NCBI GenBank assembly: GCA_037969115.1
Contig: JBBKWQ010000009.1
Span: 1 to 38,400 of the forward strand
Reading direction: 5' to 3'
Length of the DNA: 38,400 nt
From: JBBKWQ01 sp037969115
GTDB taxonomy: Bacteria; Actinomycetota; Acidimicrobiia; Acidimicrobiales; Ilumatobacteraceae
Shown here: positions 1-8,401 of the stretch, in pieces
Layout of the letters: each line of letters opens with the position of its first letter
How positions within the stretch are numbered: position 1 is the stretch's first letter
Translations under genes and position numbers: made by a program
Notes under the pieces: generated by a model
The model's database searches: none
What the model saw: only the letters and a program-made list of their open reading frames with translations
Told to the model about the DNA's origin: nothing

Positions 1-147
1 AGCGAGGTCTGCCTGGCCATGGAACGTCTCGGCGTGGTCACCCGCCCGTTTCCCGGCGAGGGCATCAGAGTCACCATCTCCACACCGAACGAGAACGACC
101 GCTTCCTCACCGCGCTGGCCGCCGCGACTCAGGGGTCGTCCACGTAG
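1..147 (+). CDS. hisC: Histidinol-phosphate aminotransferase-like protein, C-terminal end (partial)
   Basis: Only the last 48 codons lie in the window; the gene begins upstream. The readable tail contains GVVTRPFPGEGIRVTI followed by TPNENDRFLTAL. This is the usual C-terminal signature of PLP-dependent class I/II aminotransferases of the HisC type, where the Arg of the final RVT(I/V) strand binds the substrate carboxylate or phosphate end. HisC converts imidazole acetol-phosphate and glutamate to histidinol-phosphate in histidine synthesis. The stop is 10 bases before the GTG of the tag gene on the same strand, so the two may be cotranscribed. Related aminotransferases of other specificity share this tail, so the precise substrate is inferred. 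Confidence 0.7.
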   Translation, partial: SEVCLAMERLGVVTRPFPGEGIRVTISTPNENDRFLTALAAATQGSST

Positions 148-157
148 GGTTGTCGCC

Positions 158-772
158 GTGTTGGAATTGGGAGCCGACGGTAGGAGCCGTTGCCGGTGGG
201 GTACGTCGTCCGCCGAATACATCACGTATCACGACACAGAGTGGGGAGTCGGCACCACCGACGACACCCGCCTCTTCGAGAAGTTGTGTCTCGAGGGATT
301 CCAGGCCGGATTGAGCTGGCTCACGATCTTGCGCAAGCGCGAGCACTTCCGCGCCGCCTTCGCCGCCTTCGACATCGCAACGGTTGCTCGATTCGACGAG
401 TCCGATGTGGAACGGCTGCTGGGCGATGCCGGCATCGTGCGCCATCAGGGAAAGATCAGGTCTACGATCAACAACGCGCAGCGTGCGCTCGAGCTGGTCG
501 ACGAGTTCGGCTCGATCGCCGCCTTCGCCTGGCCGCACGCAACCTTCGGAGCCCCGTCCGCCGAGATACCGGCAACGACCGATACCTCGACGATGTTGTC
601 GAAGGACCTGAAGCGGCGTGGCTGGTCGTTCCTCGGACCGACGACCATGTACGCGTTCATGCAGGCCATGGGTCTCGTGAACGATCACGTCGAGGGATGT
701 TGGGTTCGGGAGCGCACCGAGCGGTCACGCCGCAAGGCTGCTCGCTCGGTCGGTCATCCGCCGCGTTCCTGA
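158..772 (+). CDS. tag: DNA-3-methyladenine glycosylase I
   Basis: This 204-aa protein excises 3-methyladenine from alkylated DNA, starting base-excision repair in the cytoplasm. It aligns over its length with E. coli Tag. It shows the N-terminal Cys and His zinc ligands (C12 in RCRW, H25 in YHDTEWG), the block LCLEGFQAGLSW carrying the conserved active-site Glu region, DAGIVRHQGKI, and the C-terminal NDHVEGC that supplies the His-x3-Cys zinc pair. The GTG start at 158 puts the first zinc Cys at residue 12, slightly longer than in E. coli. It lies 10 bases after the hisC-like stop. The C-terminus has a basic tail (RRKAARS) absent from E. coli Tag. Family identification is secure. Confidence 0.95.
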   Translation: MLELGADGRSRCRWGTSSAEYITYHDTEWGVGTTDDTRLFEKLCLEGFQAGLSWLTILRKREHFRAAFAAFDIATVARFDESDVERLLGDAGIVRHQGKIRSTINNAQRALELVDEFGSIAAFAWPHATFGAPSAEIPATTDTSTMLSKDLKRRGWSFLGPTTMYAFMQAMGLVNDHVEGCWVRERTERSRRKAARSVGHPPRS

Positions 773-803
773 TCGACCCGGTTGGTCGTTCAGGGCTGTC
801 CGG

Positions 804-1460
804 CTACGACTCGATGAACGTGGCCCACTCGTCGAGGGGTCGGCGTTCGGACCACATCTCGAACAGTGGGTGGTCGGGATCTGCCGTGCCGATCGCCATC
901 CCGCAAAACAACATCTCGTTCTCCGGTGCCCCGACGAACTCCTGCACGGCGGCGTGGCGAACCGTCCAATACTCCTGCGGGCAGGTGTCGAGCCCCACCT
1001 CCTGAGCCAACAGCATGAAGGTCTGGAGGAACATGCCCAGGTCGCTCCACTGCGGTGGACCCATGACGCGGTCGACGAAGCAGAACAAACCCGCCGGGGC
1101 GCCGAAGAACTGACCGTTCTTCGCGAACTGCGTCAGACGGCCCGCTCGATCCTCCCGCTCGATGCCGAGGTGCGCGTACAGCTGCTCGCCGACCGCGAAC
1201 CGGCTGGTGCGATACGGCTCACGCAGACTTGGCGGATAGATGTCGTACTCGGCGGGCTCGATCGGGTGCTCGTCGAGAAATGTCAGGAGGCGTTCGGTGG
1301 CCTGGCCGTTCACCACGTAGATACGCCACGGCTGCACGTTGCCGCCGGAGGGCGCACGAGCGGCTCGCTCGAGAAGGTCGTGCAGCACGGCGGTGTCGAC
1401 AGGGTCGGGCAGAAAACCCCGAATCGATCGCCGCCGAGCCACTGCCGTACTCACATCCAT
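804..1460 (-). CDS. Nitroreductase family protein
   Basis: An FMN-dependent oxidoreductase of 218 aa from the ATG at 1460. The N-terminal RRRSIRGFLPDPV is the nitroreductase FMN-phosphate binding motif (R-R-S-x-R), followed by APSGGNVQPWRIYVV, another flavin-contacting block. The C-terminal half has DLGMFLQTFMLLAQEVGLDT and ends with the usual GMAIG segment. These enzymes reduce nitro groups, quinones or similar acceptors with NAD(P)H; the physiological substrate cannot be read from sequence. The open frame continues upstream to 1676, but that part is Arg-rich, low in family similarity and overlaps the next gene, so the internal ATG is preferred. It lies 53 bases downstream of the TIR-like gene on the same strand and may share its transcript. 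Confidence 0.88.
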   Translation of the reverse strand: MDVSTAVARRRSIRGFLPDPVDTAVLHDLLERAARAPSGGNVQPWRIYVVNGQATERLLTFLDEHPIEPAEYDIYPPSLREPYRTSRFAVGEQLYAHLGIEREDRAGRLTQFAKNGQFFGAPAGLFCFVDRVMGPPQWSDLGMFLQTFMLLAQEVGLDTCPQEYWTVRHAAVQEFVGAPENEMLFCGMAIGTADPDHPLFEMWSERRPLDEWATFIES

Positions 1461-1513
1461 CTGGACAGCATCGCCGTTCAGACGGCGCGGTGACGAACCA
1501 ACGACGTCAAGCG

Positions 1514-2803
1514 TCAGTTGGTCGCGTCGTCGACACGAATCGGCGTACCGGCGTCGTCGTGCCGGGCCCGCACATGACCGGACCGTCGCCCTGGAGGCTT
1601 GCCGTTGTGATCGGTTCGGATGTAGCCGATGAGGTAATAGTCGTAGTGCTCCGTGCCCAGATCTCCGATCGTCCACTTCGCGAAGACGGCCGGCAGGAAC
1701 TTGGCTCGGTCGTAGAACGGATGGAAATGGTCACCATCGAAGACGAGTGGCTCGGTTGCCCAGTCGGTTTCGCATTCGAACATCAGCACATCGAAGAGGT
1801 TCCTCTGTTCGGTCGCGAACCTGTGGTGGCTGTCCTCGGCCATGTATCCCTCTGTTCCCAACCGCTCGAGCAGACGGAACAGGGTCAACCGATGACGGCT
1901 GTCGGGGTCGGGGATGCCTCCCGCTCGGGCGATGTCGAAGAGGTTCTCGAATGCGCGATTCGCGGCGCAGATCACGAGCTCCTCGAGAAGGTCGGTTTCT
2001 TCGTAGTGTTCTTCCCCACTCCGCTTTTCCCACTTGACTCGCGTCACGCAATACGGGAAGTAGGCGTCCCAGGCACCGATGATTCGTGATGGGTCCACCT
2101 CCCGATACAGCTGGTTGATCTCCGGGGCATCACCCGGCGTGCTGAACTCGATCTCCTTCAGCGCCTCTTCCAGCTTCTTGCGGAAGTCGCCGTCCCTGGC
2201 CCGAACCAGGCTGGTGAGAATGCCGTCGACTCCGTTCTCGGGATCTCCGACGATTTCCATTTCTCGGTCGCCGAAGTTCGTCGTGATCAGTGTGGGGAAG
2301 TCGATCTCGGACAACGCTTCGATGGCCTTGCCGACGACGGTCGGCTCCGGAGTTTCGTACGGGATGTACCCCTGGTGTGCGAGGTACACCGGCAACTCGT
2401 CGACCGGGTCGCCCTCGACGAGGAGGATCACGTCGCCCTTGACGACCTGGCGAATACCGACCTCGTAGATCACATTCACGTTGTGTCGACTGATCAGCGC
2501 AATCAGGATGTCGGCATCGACGACGGCCTTCAGGCCTTCCAGCGGTATCGAGTGCACTGAGGTGTAGAACGGCTTGACCTGGTAGTCGATCGGTCGATTC
2601 GATCGTTCGAGCCCGACCTCGGTGCCGGCCTGCTCGATCATCTCCACGTTCTGCCGGAGACGTTCGAAGTGGAGTTTGTAGAACCGCTGGAGTCGTGCGT
2701 CGGTCCCGCCGAACGGCATCATGACCGCGACCGTCCTGATCGGGCGGTCCTCGTCGCTCTCCGTTGCGGATCGTTCGGACGTGGCGTCTTCGAGAGTCGG
2801 CAT
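1514..2803 (-). CDS. Two-part protein with nucleoside-deoxyribosyltransferase/TIR-like N-terminal domain
   Basis: A 429-aa soluble protein. Residues about 23-165 form a Rossmann-like domain: VMMPFGG (residues 27-33), then a helix, then ADILIALISRHNVNVIYEVG (residues 97-116), then VILLVEGD. The pattern MPFG, (A)D-I and N-x-N-V-x-Y-E-x-G is seen in predicted nucleotide-processing domains related to nucleoside 2-deoxyribosyltransferases and TIR domains, where the Glu (here E114) is the expected catalytic residue. Residues about 200-429 are acidic and aromatic-rich with no family I recognise. The ATG at 2803 has a clear ribosome site (GAGGTGA). No transmembrane segment is visible. Possible roles are nucleotide hydrolysis or signalling, including defence, but no partner gene next door proves this. 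Hypothetical apart from the fold assignment. Confidence 0.75.
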   Translation of the reverse strand: MPTLEDATSERSATESDEDRPIRTVAVMMPFGGTDARLQRFYKLHFERLRQNVEMIEQAGTEVGLERSNRPIDYQVKPFYTSVHSIPLEGLKAVVDADILIALISRHNVNVIYEVGIRQVVKGDVILLVEGDPVDELPVYLAHQGYIPYETPEPTVVGKAIEALSEIDFPTLITTNFGDREMEIVGDPENGVDGILTSLVRARDGDFRKKLEEALKEIEFSTPGDAPEINQLYREVDPSRIIGAWDAYFPYCVTRVKWEKRSGEEHYEETDLLEELVICAANRAFENLFDIARAGGIPDPDSRHRLTLFRLLERLGTEGYMAEDSHHRFATEQRNLFDVLMFECETDWATEPLVFDGDHFHPFYDRAKFLPAVFAKWTIGDLGTEHYDYYLIGYIRTDHNGKPPGRRSGHVRARHDDAGTPIRVDDATN

Positions 2804-2928
2804 CGTGTCACCTCACTGACCGAGCGAATCGGACATCTCAATTGTTCCAGATGTTCGAACGTCCATCACAGAGTCGAAGGTCACGCGTCGCCCCGGCGCC
2901 CGATCGACGCGAACGACGCGACCGGGTC

Positions 2929-3579
2929 TCAGGCGTCGGCCGACGCGCCGCGTCTGGCCCAGAGATGACGTCCGAGCTCGATCAGGACCGTCGCGCTGAT
3001 GGCTGCCGCGAACGCGAGCAGGAAGGCCTTGGTGTGGTTGTCTTCGAATGTCTTGCCGCCGAGGTAGCCGAGCAGCGCGGCGTAGGTGGCCCAGAGCGTC
3101 GTCGCAACCGCGACCCAGCCGGCGAACCACGCGCGGGGTTGGTGGGTGATGCCGGACGAGACGGTGAGCACCGTTCGTCCGCCCGGAATGAATCGAGCGG
3201 TGATCAACAGGAGACCACCGCGTTCGCGGATCTTCGTGGTCGCCCAGTCGATTCTGGTCTGCCAACTCGGACGTTTTTCAGCCTGCAACCGGATCCTGTG
3301 GCTCATCAGGTCGCCGATCATGTAAGCAGCGTTGTCGCCGAGGAACGCCCCGAGGGCGCCGGCGGCGATCACGAGAAGCAGCGCCTGGTTTCCGGTGCCC
3401 GCAGCGACGCCACCGACGATGACCGCGGTCTCGCTGGGCACGATCGGAATGATCGAATCGAGAAACGCGATGACGAGGATGACGGCCAGGAACCACCAAT
3501 TGGACGAGATGTCGTTGAGCCAGTCGGTGATGTCGTTGACGAAGCCCGTGAACGAGTTGGCAAACGTCACCGCATTCAT
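2929..3579 (-). CDS. DedA family membrane protein
   Basis: An integral membrane protein of 216 aa with about five hydrophobic segments, in the DedA/SNARE-associated (VTT) superfamily. These proteins act as lipid scramblases or flippases and support membrane-potential homeostasis and resistance to cationic peptides. The conserved residues of E. coli DedA members can be matched: acidic D41 and E50 around LDSIIPIVPSE, and the amphipathic re-entrant motif RFIPGGRT with R129 and R135. The ATG at 3579 lies 12 bases after the stop of the TetR gene, so both are probably one transcript and the regulator may control this gene. The transported lipid (undecaprenyl phosphate, phosphatidylethanolamine or another) is not decided by sequence. 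Confidence 0.9.
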   Translation of the reverse strand: MNAVTFANSFTGFVNDITDWLNDISSNWWFLAVILVIAFLDSIIPIVPSETAVIVGGVAAGTGNQALLLVIAAGALGAFLGDNAAYMIGDLMSHRIRLQAEKRPSWQTRIDWATTKIRERGGLLLITARFIPGGRTVLTVSSGITHQPRAWFAGWVAVATTLWATYAALLGYLGGKTFEDNHTKAFLLAFAAAISATVLIELGRHLWARRGASADA

Positions 3580-3591
3580 TGCGGCCGGAGG

Positions 3592-4197
3592 TTATCGGGC
3601 GAACGAGGCGCCGATGGGATGGAGTTCGAGTCCGCGGATCGTTGCCTCGAAGGCGCTGTGAAAAATCGTCGTCCAATCGAGTCGTTCTCGTCCGAGACCG
3701 TCGAGCTCGAGGGTGACCAAGCCGTGCGCCGCAGCCCACAGCACGGCAGCTGTGGCGATGGGGTCGCCGTGTGGAAGATCACCACTCTCCATGAGACGAC
3801 CCACGCAGACGGCGAAGTGGTCGAGGGTCGCGAGGGCGACAGCGGTCGACTCGTCGCTGGCCTCGAACTCGGGAACGGCGCGTTTGAACATCACCGCGTA
3901 GTACGCAGGGTTCTCCAGAGCGAAATCGCGGTATGTCGTCGCCCGCTCTCGGAGTTCGTCGAGGGGGTCGGATTGTGCCACCACTGCCGCGAGCATGCCG
4001 CTGAGCTTGTGGTGGCCGCTCACGAAGAGCGACTGGAGAATGCCGTCCTTGCCGCCGAAGCGGGAGTACACGTTCATCGTGCTCATGCCGGCGTCGGTGG
4101 CGATACGCCTCACCGTGAGTGCCTCGGGGCCCTCGGAGACCAGGACCCGATGTGCCGATTCGAGCAAGGCGTGAGTTGTCTCGTCGTCGTGACGCAT
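3592..4197 (-). CDS. TetR/AcrR family transcriptional regulator (WHG-type C-terminal domain)
   Basis: A 201-aa one-component repressor. The N-terminal helix-turn-helix is at residues about 12-55 (LTVRRIATDAGMSTMNVYSR followed by FGGKDGILQSLF). The C-terminal ligand-binding half contains WAAAHGLVTLEL, the W-x-x-x-H-G motif of the WHG/TetR_C_33 subgroup. The ATG at 4197 is preceded by AAGGAGA. The gene is first in a minus-strand run with dedA 12 bases downstream. Its own upstream region (4198-4300) contains short inverted repeats that could be its operator, so autoregulation is likely. The ligand is unknown. Confidence 0.92.
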   Translation of the reverse strand: MRHDDETTHALLESAHRVLVSEGPEALTVRRIATDAGMSTMNVYSRFGGKDGILQSLFVSGHHKLSGMLAAVVAQSDPLDELRERATTYRDFALENPAYYAVMFKRAVPEFEASDESTAVALATLDHFAVCVGRLMESGDLPHGDPIATAAVLWAAAHGLVTLELDGLGRERLDWTTIFHSAFEATIRGLELHPIGASFAR

Positions 4198-4232
4198 CGG
4201 GGGGTCTCCTTGTCCGGCAAACCGTACATGGT

Positions 4233-4258
4233 ACCGACCGGGCCGGGCACAGGTCGGT
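4233..4258. promoter_or_regulatory. Candidate TetR operator (inverted repeat)
   Basis: ACCGACC at 4233-4239 is matched by GGTCGGT at 4252-4258, a perfect 7-bp inverted repeat with a 12-bp spacer, 36 bases upstream of the TetR start codon. A second short inverted repeat, GTAC-ATG-GTAC, abuts it at 4223-4233. TetR repressors usually bind such dyads next to their own gene. Assignment rests only on symmetry and position. Confidence 0.3.
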
Positions 4259-4396
4259 TCGAAGCTCGTCTGGGATGATGCTGTCTGTCTAGCCCGAATC
4301 GCGGAATCCGTTCCGGGGATTTCGCGACGTGACTGCTGTGGACTGCATCGGCCACCGCGATGGTGTCAGCGGGCTTCGGCCGTAGTGTCTTGGCTC

Positions 4397-6196
4397 ATGC
4401 GTCGGTCCCGAATCAATGTCGTCGCGGTCGCGCTCGTCGGGGTTCTGGTCATCGCAGCGTGTGGTGGTCGTACCGCTGTCGACGCGACGGCGAGTCATCA
4501 GACGACCACGAATCCAGCGACGGCCGGAACCCCCACGCCGACCACGACCGAGACAGCGACGACGGCCGAGCCGGCTTCGGGCGAGAGCACGACGCGACCC
4601 ATCTCGTGGACCGACTGCGATACCGGTGAGTCGCTCCTCGTCGTTCCGCTCGAGTGCGCCACGGTGGTGGTGCCCCGAGATCATGGTGATCCCGACGGCG
4701 CGAGTGTCGACATAGCGGTCGCCCGTGTGCCGGCCGGTGACCCTGCCAACCGCATCGGGTCCCTCGTGTTCAATCCAGGGGGACCAGGTGCGTCGGGAAT
4801 CGAATTCTTGGGTGCGGCCGCCCTGCTCGTGTCGAGCAGCATCTCCGATCGTTTCGATCTCGTGGGGTTCGATCCGCGAGGCGTCGGAGACAGCACCGCC
4901 CTCGACTGCGACATCGACTGGGACGACAACGTCTCGGTGCTGACCGACGGCGACGACGGCGGGTGGAACGACCTGGTCGCAGAGGCGGAAACGTTCGTGG
5001 CGGACTGTCCCGACGCCACCGCCGATCTGGCTCCGTTCGTCGGTACCAACAATGCTGCCAGAGATCTCGATCTCGTCCGCCAGGCGCTCGGCGACGATCG
5101 GCTCTCGTACGTCGGTTTCTCGTACGGCACGCGCCTCGGAGCCACTTACGCCGAGCTGTTCCCCGACCGTGTACGCGCCCTGGTACTCGATGGGGCCGTG
5201 AAGCCGACCAACGACCTGGCCGCACTCGGCGCTGAACAGAACGTGGGGTTCGACCGGGCACTCGAGAACTTCGCTTCGGCCTGTGACGCGGACGCCGATT
5301 GCATCCTGCGCGAACTCGGTCCGACACTCGACGTCTTCGCGGGCGTGCAGTCCGAGGTCAGATCGGCCGGTTCGTTCGAGACGGACGACCCCGGCCGCGT
5401 GCTCACCCCTGGTGAGTTCGACCTGGCCGTGCGGTCGGCGCTGTACAGCAAGGGACTGTGGCCCTTCCTGGCGCAGGCGCTCTACATCGCCGAGGTCGAC
5501 ACCGACGGCACCCTGCTCCAGATCCTCGTCGACAACTACCTCGGTCGACAGCAGGACGGCGCATACACGAGCGTCCAGGAGGCGAACACCTTCATCAACT
5601 GCGCCGACGACCCGAACCGTCGCAGCATCGAAGATTTGCGAATCGAAGCGAACGAAGCCGCGCGTTCATCAAAGTACTTCGCCGAGCTGAACCGGGCTGA
5701 CACCGGATGTTTCGGCATCGACGATGCACTCGACGCCCTCGTCGTCGGGCCTGCCGCCGGCGCGCCGCCGATCCTCGTGATCGGTAGCACGGGCGATCCG
5801 GCCACGCCCTACGAGTGGGCGGTCGAGCTCGCCGACTTCCTCGACTCGGGCGTGTTGTTGTCGGTCGATGCAGAGGGTCACACGGCCTATCTCACCATCG
5901 ACTGCGTGACACCCGTCGTGGAGGCGTACCTCGTGAACCTCGACGTGCCGGCCGACGGCACCACGTGCAGCGACAACGCCGAGGCCGATTTCTTCGTGCC
6001 GGCCGGCCAGAGCGAGACCGACCAGATCATCGCGTTCTTCTCCTGTTTGAGCGACGAGGGAGCCGATGTCGAAGCGGTCACGTTCGCCGACGTGCTCGCC
6101 GACCCGACGGGCGAGGCGTTGTTCGGCGACCTCGACCTCGACGACGCCGACACGCTCGCTGCGCTGTTCGCCTGCCAACACCTCCTTCCGCAGTAG
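4397..6196 (+). CDS. Secreted TAP-like alpha/beta hydrolase lipoprotein
   Basis: A 599-aa exported hydrolase of the Streptomyces tripeptidyl-aminopeptidase (TAP/SlpD) type. The N-terminus MRRSRINVV, a hydrophobic core and the lipobox VIAAC (Cys at about residue 23) indicate a lipoprotein. A Thr/Ala-rich linker follows. The alpha/beta hydrolase domain carries LVFNPGGPGASG (oxyanion region), the nucleophile elbow GFSYG with S242, D467 in GSTGDPATP and H495 in EGHTAY. The last two lie in the TAP-like C-terminal domain. Relatives release N-terminal peptides or hydrolyse esters outside the membrane. A GTG at 4385 in the same frame would add four residues; the ATG at 4397 gives the cleaner signal peptide. 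A P450 gene starts 34 bases downstream. The substrate is unknown. Confidence 0.9.
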   Translation: MRRSRINVVAVALVGVLVIAACGGRTAVDATASHQTTTNPATAGTPTPTTTETATTAEPASGESTTRPISWTDCDTGESLLVVPLECATVVVPRDHGDPDGASVDIAVARVPAGDPANRIGSLVFNPGGPGASGIEFLGAAALLVSSSISDRFDLVGFDPRGVGDSTALDCDIDWDDNVSVLTDGDDGGWNDLVAEAETFVADCPDATADLAPFVGTNNAARDLDLVRQALGDDRLSYVGFSYGTRLGATYAELFPDRVRALVLDGAVKPTNDLAALGAEQNVGFDRALENFASACDADADCILRELGPTLDVFAGVQSEVRSAGSFETDDPGRVLTPGEFDLAVRSALYSKGLWPFLAQALYIAEVDTDGTLLQILVDNYLGRQQDGAYTSVQEANTFINCADDPNRRSIEDLRIEANEAARSSKYFAELNRADTGCFGIDDALDALVVGPAAGAPPILVIGSTGDPATPYEWAVELADFLDSGVLLSVDAEGHTAYLTIDCVTPVVEAYLVNLDVPADGTTCSDNAEADFFVPAGQSETDQIIAFFSCLSDEGADVEAVTFADVLADPTGEALFGDLDLDDADTLAALFACQHLLPQ

Positions 6197-6230
6197 TAGC
6201 GGTGCGGTCGACGACACCTACCCTGTGCCG

Positions 6231-7526
6231 ATGGCTGACGGGACCGACATCGACGCGACCGACATCGAGAACACAGTGGTCGACCCCATCGCGTTCGCAG
6301 CGACCGACGCAACCGTCTACGGCCCGTCCACTGATTGGGCGACCGATTTCGATCATGCGGATCCCGCGTACAATCCGAATGCGCCTGAGATCTGGGCCGA
6401 GCTCCGTGGCTCGGGCTGCCCCGTCGCTCGCAGCGACCGGTACGGAGGGATGTGGACGCCCCTCACGCACGAGTACGTGCACGAGGTGGCCTACGACACC
6501 GAACACTTCTCGAGTCAGGGCGTCGTGGTGGGCCGCGGCCGCCCAGAGGAGCCCAAGCCGGTCGGACCCGCGCCGCCGATCACGAGCGACCCGCCGTTCC
6601 ATGCGATCGCCCGTCGGTTGCTCCTTCCGCCGTTCGCTCCCAAACAGATCGATCCGTGGGAGGACGATGTCCGTCAACTGTGCCGCGGCCTGCTCGACAC
6701 GCTCGGTGACGTCACGGTGGGCGAGACGGTGATCGACGCTGCCGTGCAGTACGCGCAGAACATCCCGGTGAACGTCATCGCACGCATGCTCGGACTCCCG
6801 CCCGAGGACGATGCGTTGTTCCGCCGGTTCGTGCACAACGTGATCGAGGATGTCGACGCTCCCGTCGAACAACGTCAGGCCGGATTCGACGAGCTCGATA
6901 CCTACCTCGACCGCCAGATCGCCGACCACGAAGCCAACCCGCGCGACGACCTGATGACCTATCTCATGAACGTCGAGATCGACGGCAACAAGCTCAGCCC
7001 CGAGCACGTGCGTGGGTCGGTCGTTCTGTTGCTCATCGCCGGGATCGACACCACGTGGAGCGCGATCGGTTCGTCGCTCTGGCATCTCGCCACTCATCCA
7101 ACCGATCTCGATCGCTTCCGAGACGACCCCGACATTCGCCCGATGGCGGTGGAGGAGATGCTCCGGCACTATGCGCCGGTCACCATGGCGCGCCTCGTGG
7201 CCGAGGACTACGACTTCCACGGATGTCCGATGAACAAGGACGAATGGGTGCTCCTGCCGTTCCCGGCGGCCAACCGTGATCCCGAGGCGTTCGAACACGC
7301 TGACGAGTTCCACATCGACCGCGAGTACAACCGACATGCCGCGTTCGGTCTCGGGATCCACCGGTGTCTCGGGTCGAATCTCGCACGACTCGAACTCCGG
7401 GTCGCCCTCGAGGAGTTCGTCGAGCGGTTCCCGGAGTTCTCGCTGGCCGGAGACGTGACCTGGAGTGTCGGCCAGATTCGTGGCCCACGTGTACTTCCGG
7501 TACGTATCGACGCGCTCGCCGACTGA
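6231..7526 (+). CDS. Cytochrome P450
   Basis: A soluble bacterial class I P450 of 431 aa. The heme-ligand loop FGLGIHRCLG places the thiolate ligand at C379. The I-helix oxygen-activation motif is LIAGIDTTWS, the K-helix ExxR is EEMLR, and MARLVAEDY follows. It would hydroxylate or otherwise oxidise a small hydrophobic compound using electrons from a ferredoxin and reductase that are not encoded here. The ATG at 6231 is chosen because the frame upstream overlaps the hydrolase gene. The start is 34 bases after the hydrolase stop and the methyltransferase ATG is 11 bases after its own stop, so the three are probably cotranscribed. Substrate and CYP family cannot be assigned from sequence alone. 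Confidence 0.95.
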   Translation: MADGTDIDATDIENTVVDPIAFAATDATVYGPSTDWATDFDHADPAYNPNAPEIWAELRGSGCPVARSDRYGGMWTPLTHEYVHEVAYDTEHFSSQGVVVGRGRPEEPKPVGPAPPITSDPPFHAIARRLLLPPFAPKQIDPWEDDVRQLCRGLLDTLGDVTVGETVIDAAVQYAQNIPVNVIARMLGLPPEDDALFRRFVHNVIEDVDAPVEQRQAGFDELDTYLDRQIADHEANPRDDLMTYLMNVEIDGNKLSPEHVRGSVVLLLIAGIDTTWSAIGSSLWHLATHPTDLDRFRDDPDIRPMAVEEMLRHYAPVTMARLVAEDYDFHGCPMNKDEWVLLPFPAANRDPEAFEHADEFHIDREYNRHAAFGLGIHRCLGSNLARLELRVALEEFVERFPEFSLAGDVTWSVGQIRGPRVLPVRIDALAD

Positions 7527-7537
7527 GATCGATCGGG

Positions 7538-8365
7538 ATGCCGCCGTCCGATCCGTCGATCGACGACCCGTTCCCGGCCGCTCGCCGCTGGGCGGAACAA
7601 CTCGCGCGCTGGGGGATTCCGCCAGAGATCGTTGCCCGTGCGCCGGAATCGCCTTGGCACCATGACACGTCTACCTTCGCTGTCGATGATCGTGTACTCA
7701 CCGAGTCGACCTCGGCTCGATGGGCCCGAGAGGTGCTACCACCCGAGGGCGGCAGCGTGCTCGACGTCGGTTGTGGAGGTGGGCGCTCGTCCCTCGTGCT
7801 CGCGCCGCCGGCCAACGAGTTGATCGGCGTCGACACCGACGACGCAATGCTCGAGTCGTTCACCCGTTCGGCGACTGCGGCGGGCATCGCTCGCCGGACC
7901 GTGCTCGGCCGCTGGCCCGAGATCGCGCCGATCGTGCCGGCCGCCGACGTGGTCGTGTGTCATCACGTGCTCTACGACGTTGCCGATCTCGCTCCGTTCC
8001 TGCTCGCACTCACCGATCACGCCCGCCTCGCCGTCGTGGTCGAGATCCCTGTTCGCCACCCTCTCGCCGGATGGTCCGCTGCGTGGAAGCACTTCTGGAA
8101 CCTCGAGCGCCCGGTGGGCCCGACCGACGCCGACGTGGTTGCCGTCCTCCGCGAACTCGGTCTCGATCCCGAAGTGGCTCACGGTCCCCGACCGGAGCGG
8201 TCGCGCGCGGCGAGCGATGAGCGTGCGCGGGTCACGCGCATGCGCCGGCGCCTGTGTCTCACCGAAGACCGCGACGACGAGTTGTCGGCGTGGCTGGTCG
8301 CGAACCCGATCGAGGCGGTGTCGACCGTGGCCACGCTTCGCTGGCCGGGCGAAGCCCAGCTGTGA
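7538..8365 (+). CDS. Class I SAM-dependent methyltransferase
   Basis: A 275-aa cytoplasmic enzyme. SAM-binding motif I is VLDVGCGGGRSS at about residues 73-84, followed by the acidic strand end LIGVDTDDAM and motif IV/post-I region ADVVVCHHVLYDV. This gives the Rossmann-type methyltransferase fold. The N-terminal about 60 residues and the C-terminal region (WKHFWNLERPVGPTDADVV) presumably bind the acceptor, which I cannot identify. The ATG at 7538 lies 11 bases downstream of the P450 stop, supporting cotranscription and a shared pathway of oxidation then methylation. Its stop is followed by the convergent crcB genes after 36 bases with no obvious terminator hairpin. Confidence 0.85.
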   Translation: MPPSDPSIDDPFPAARRWAEQLARWGIPPEIVARAPESPWHHDTSTFAVDDRVLTESTSARWAREVLPPEGGSVLDVGCGGGRSSLVLAPPANELIGVDTDDAMLESFTRSATAAGIARRTVLGRWPEIAPIVPAADVVVCHHVLYDVADLAPFLLALTDHARLAVVVEIPVRHPLAGWSAAWKHFWNLERPVGPTDADVVAVLRELGLDPEVAHGPRPERSRAASDERARVTRMRRRLCLTEDRDDELSAWLVANPIEAVSTVATLRWPGEAQL

Positions 8366-8401
8366 CGCCGAAGGTCTGCGGAGCGCCCGTCGGCTGCGAC
8401 G

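Noticed and set aside
1461..1676. Longer N-terminus for the nitroreductase (290 aa)
   Set aside because: The added 72 residues are Arg-rich, overlap the TIR-like gene and precede the normal family start; the ATG at 1460 is preferred.
2764..4278. A 504-codon plus-strand open frame across the dedA and TetR genes
   Set aside because: It is antisense to two genes with clear family motifs, is rich in Arg, Glu and Asp in the way typical of high-GC shadow frames, and matches no family.
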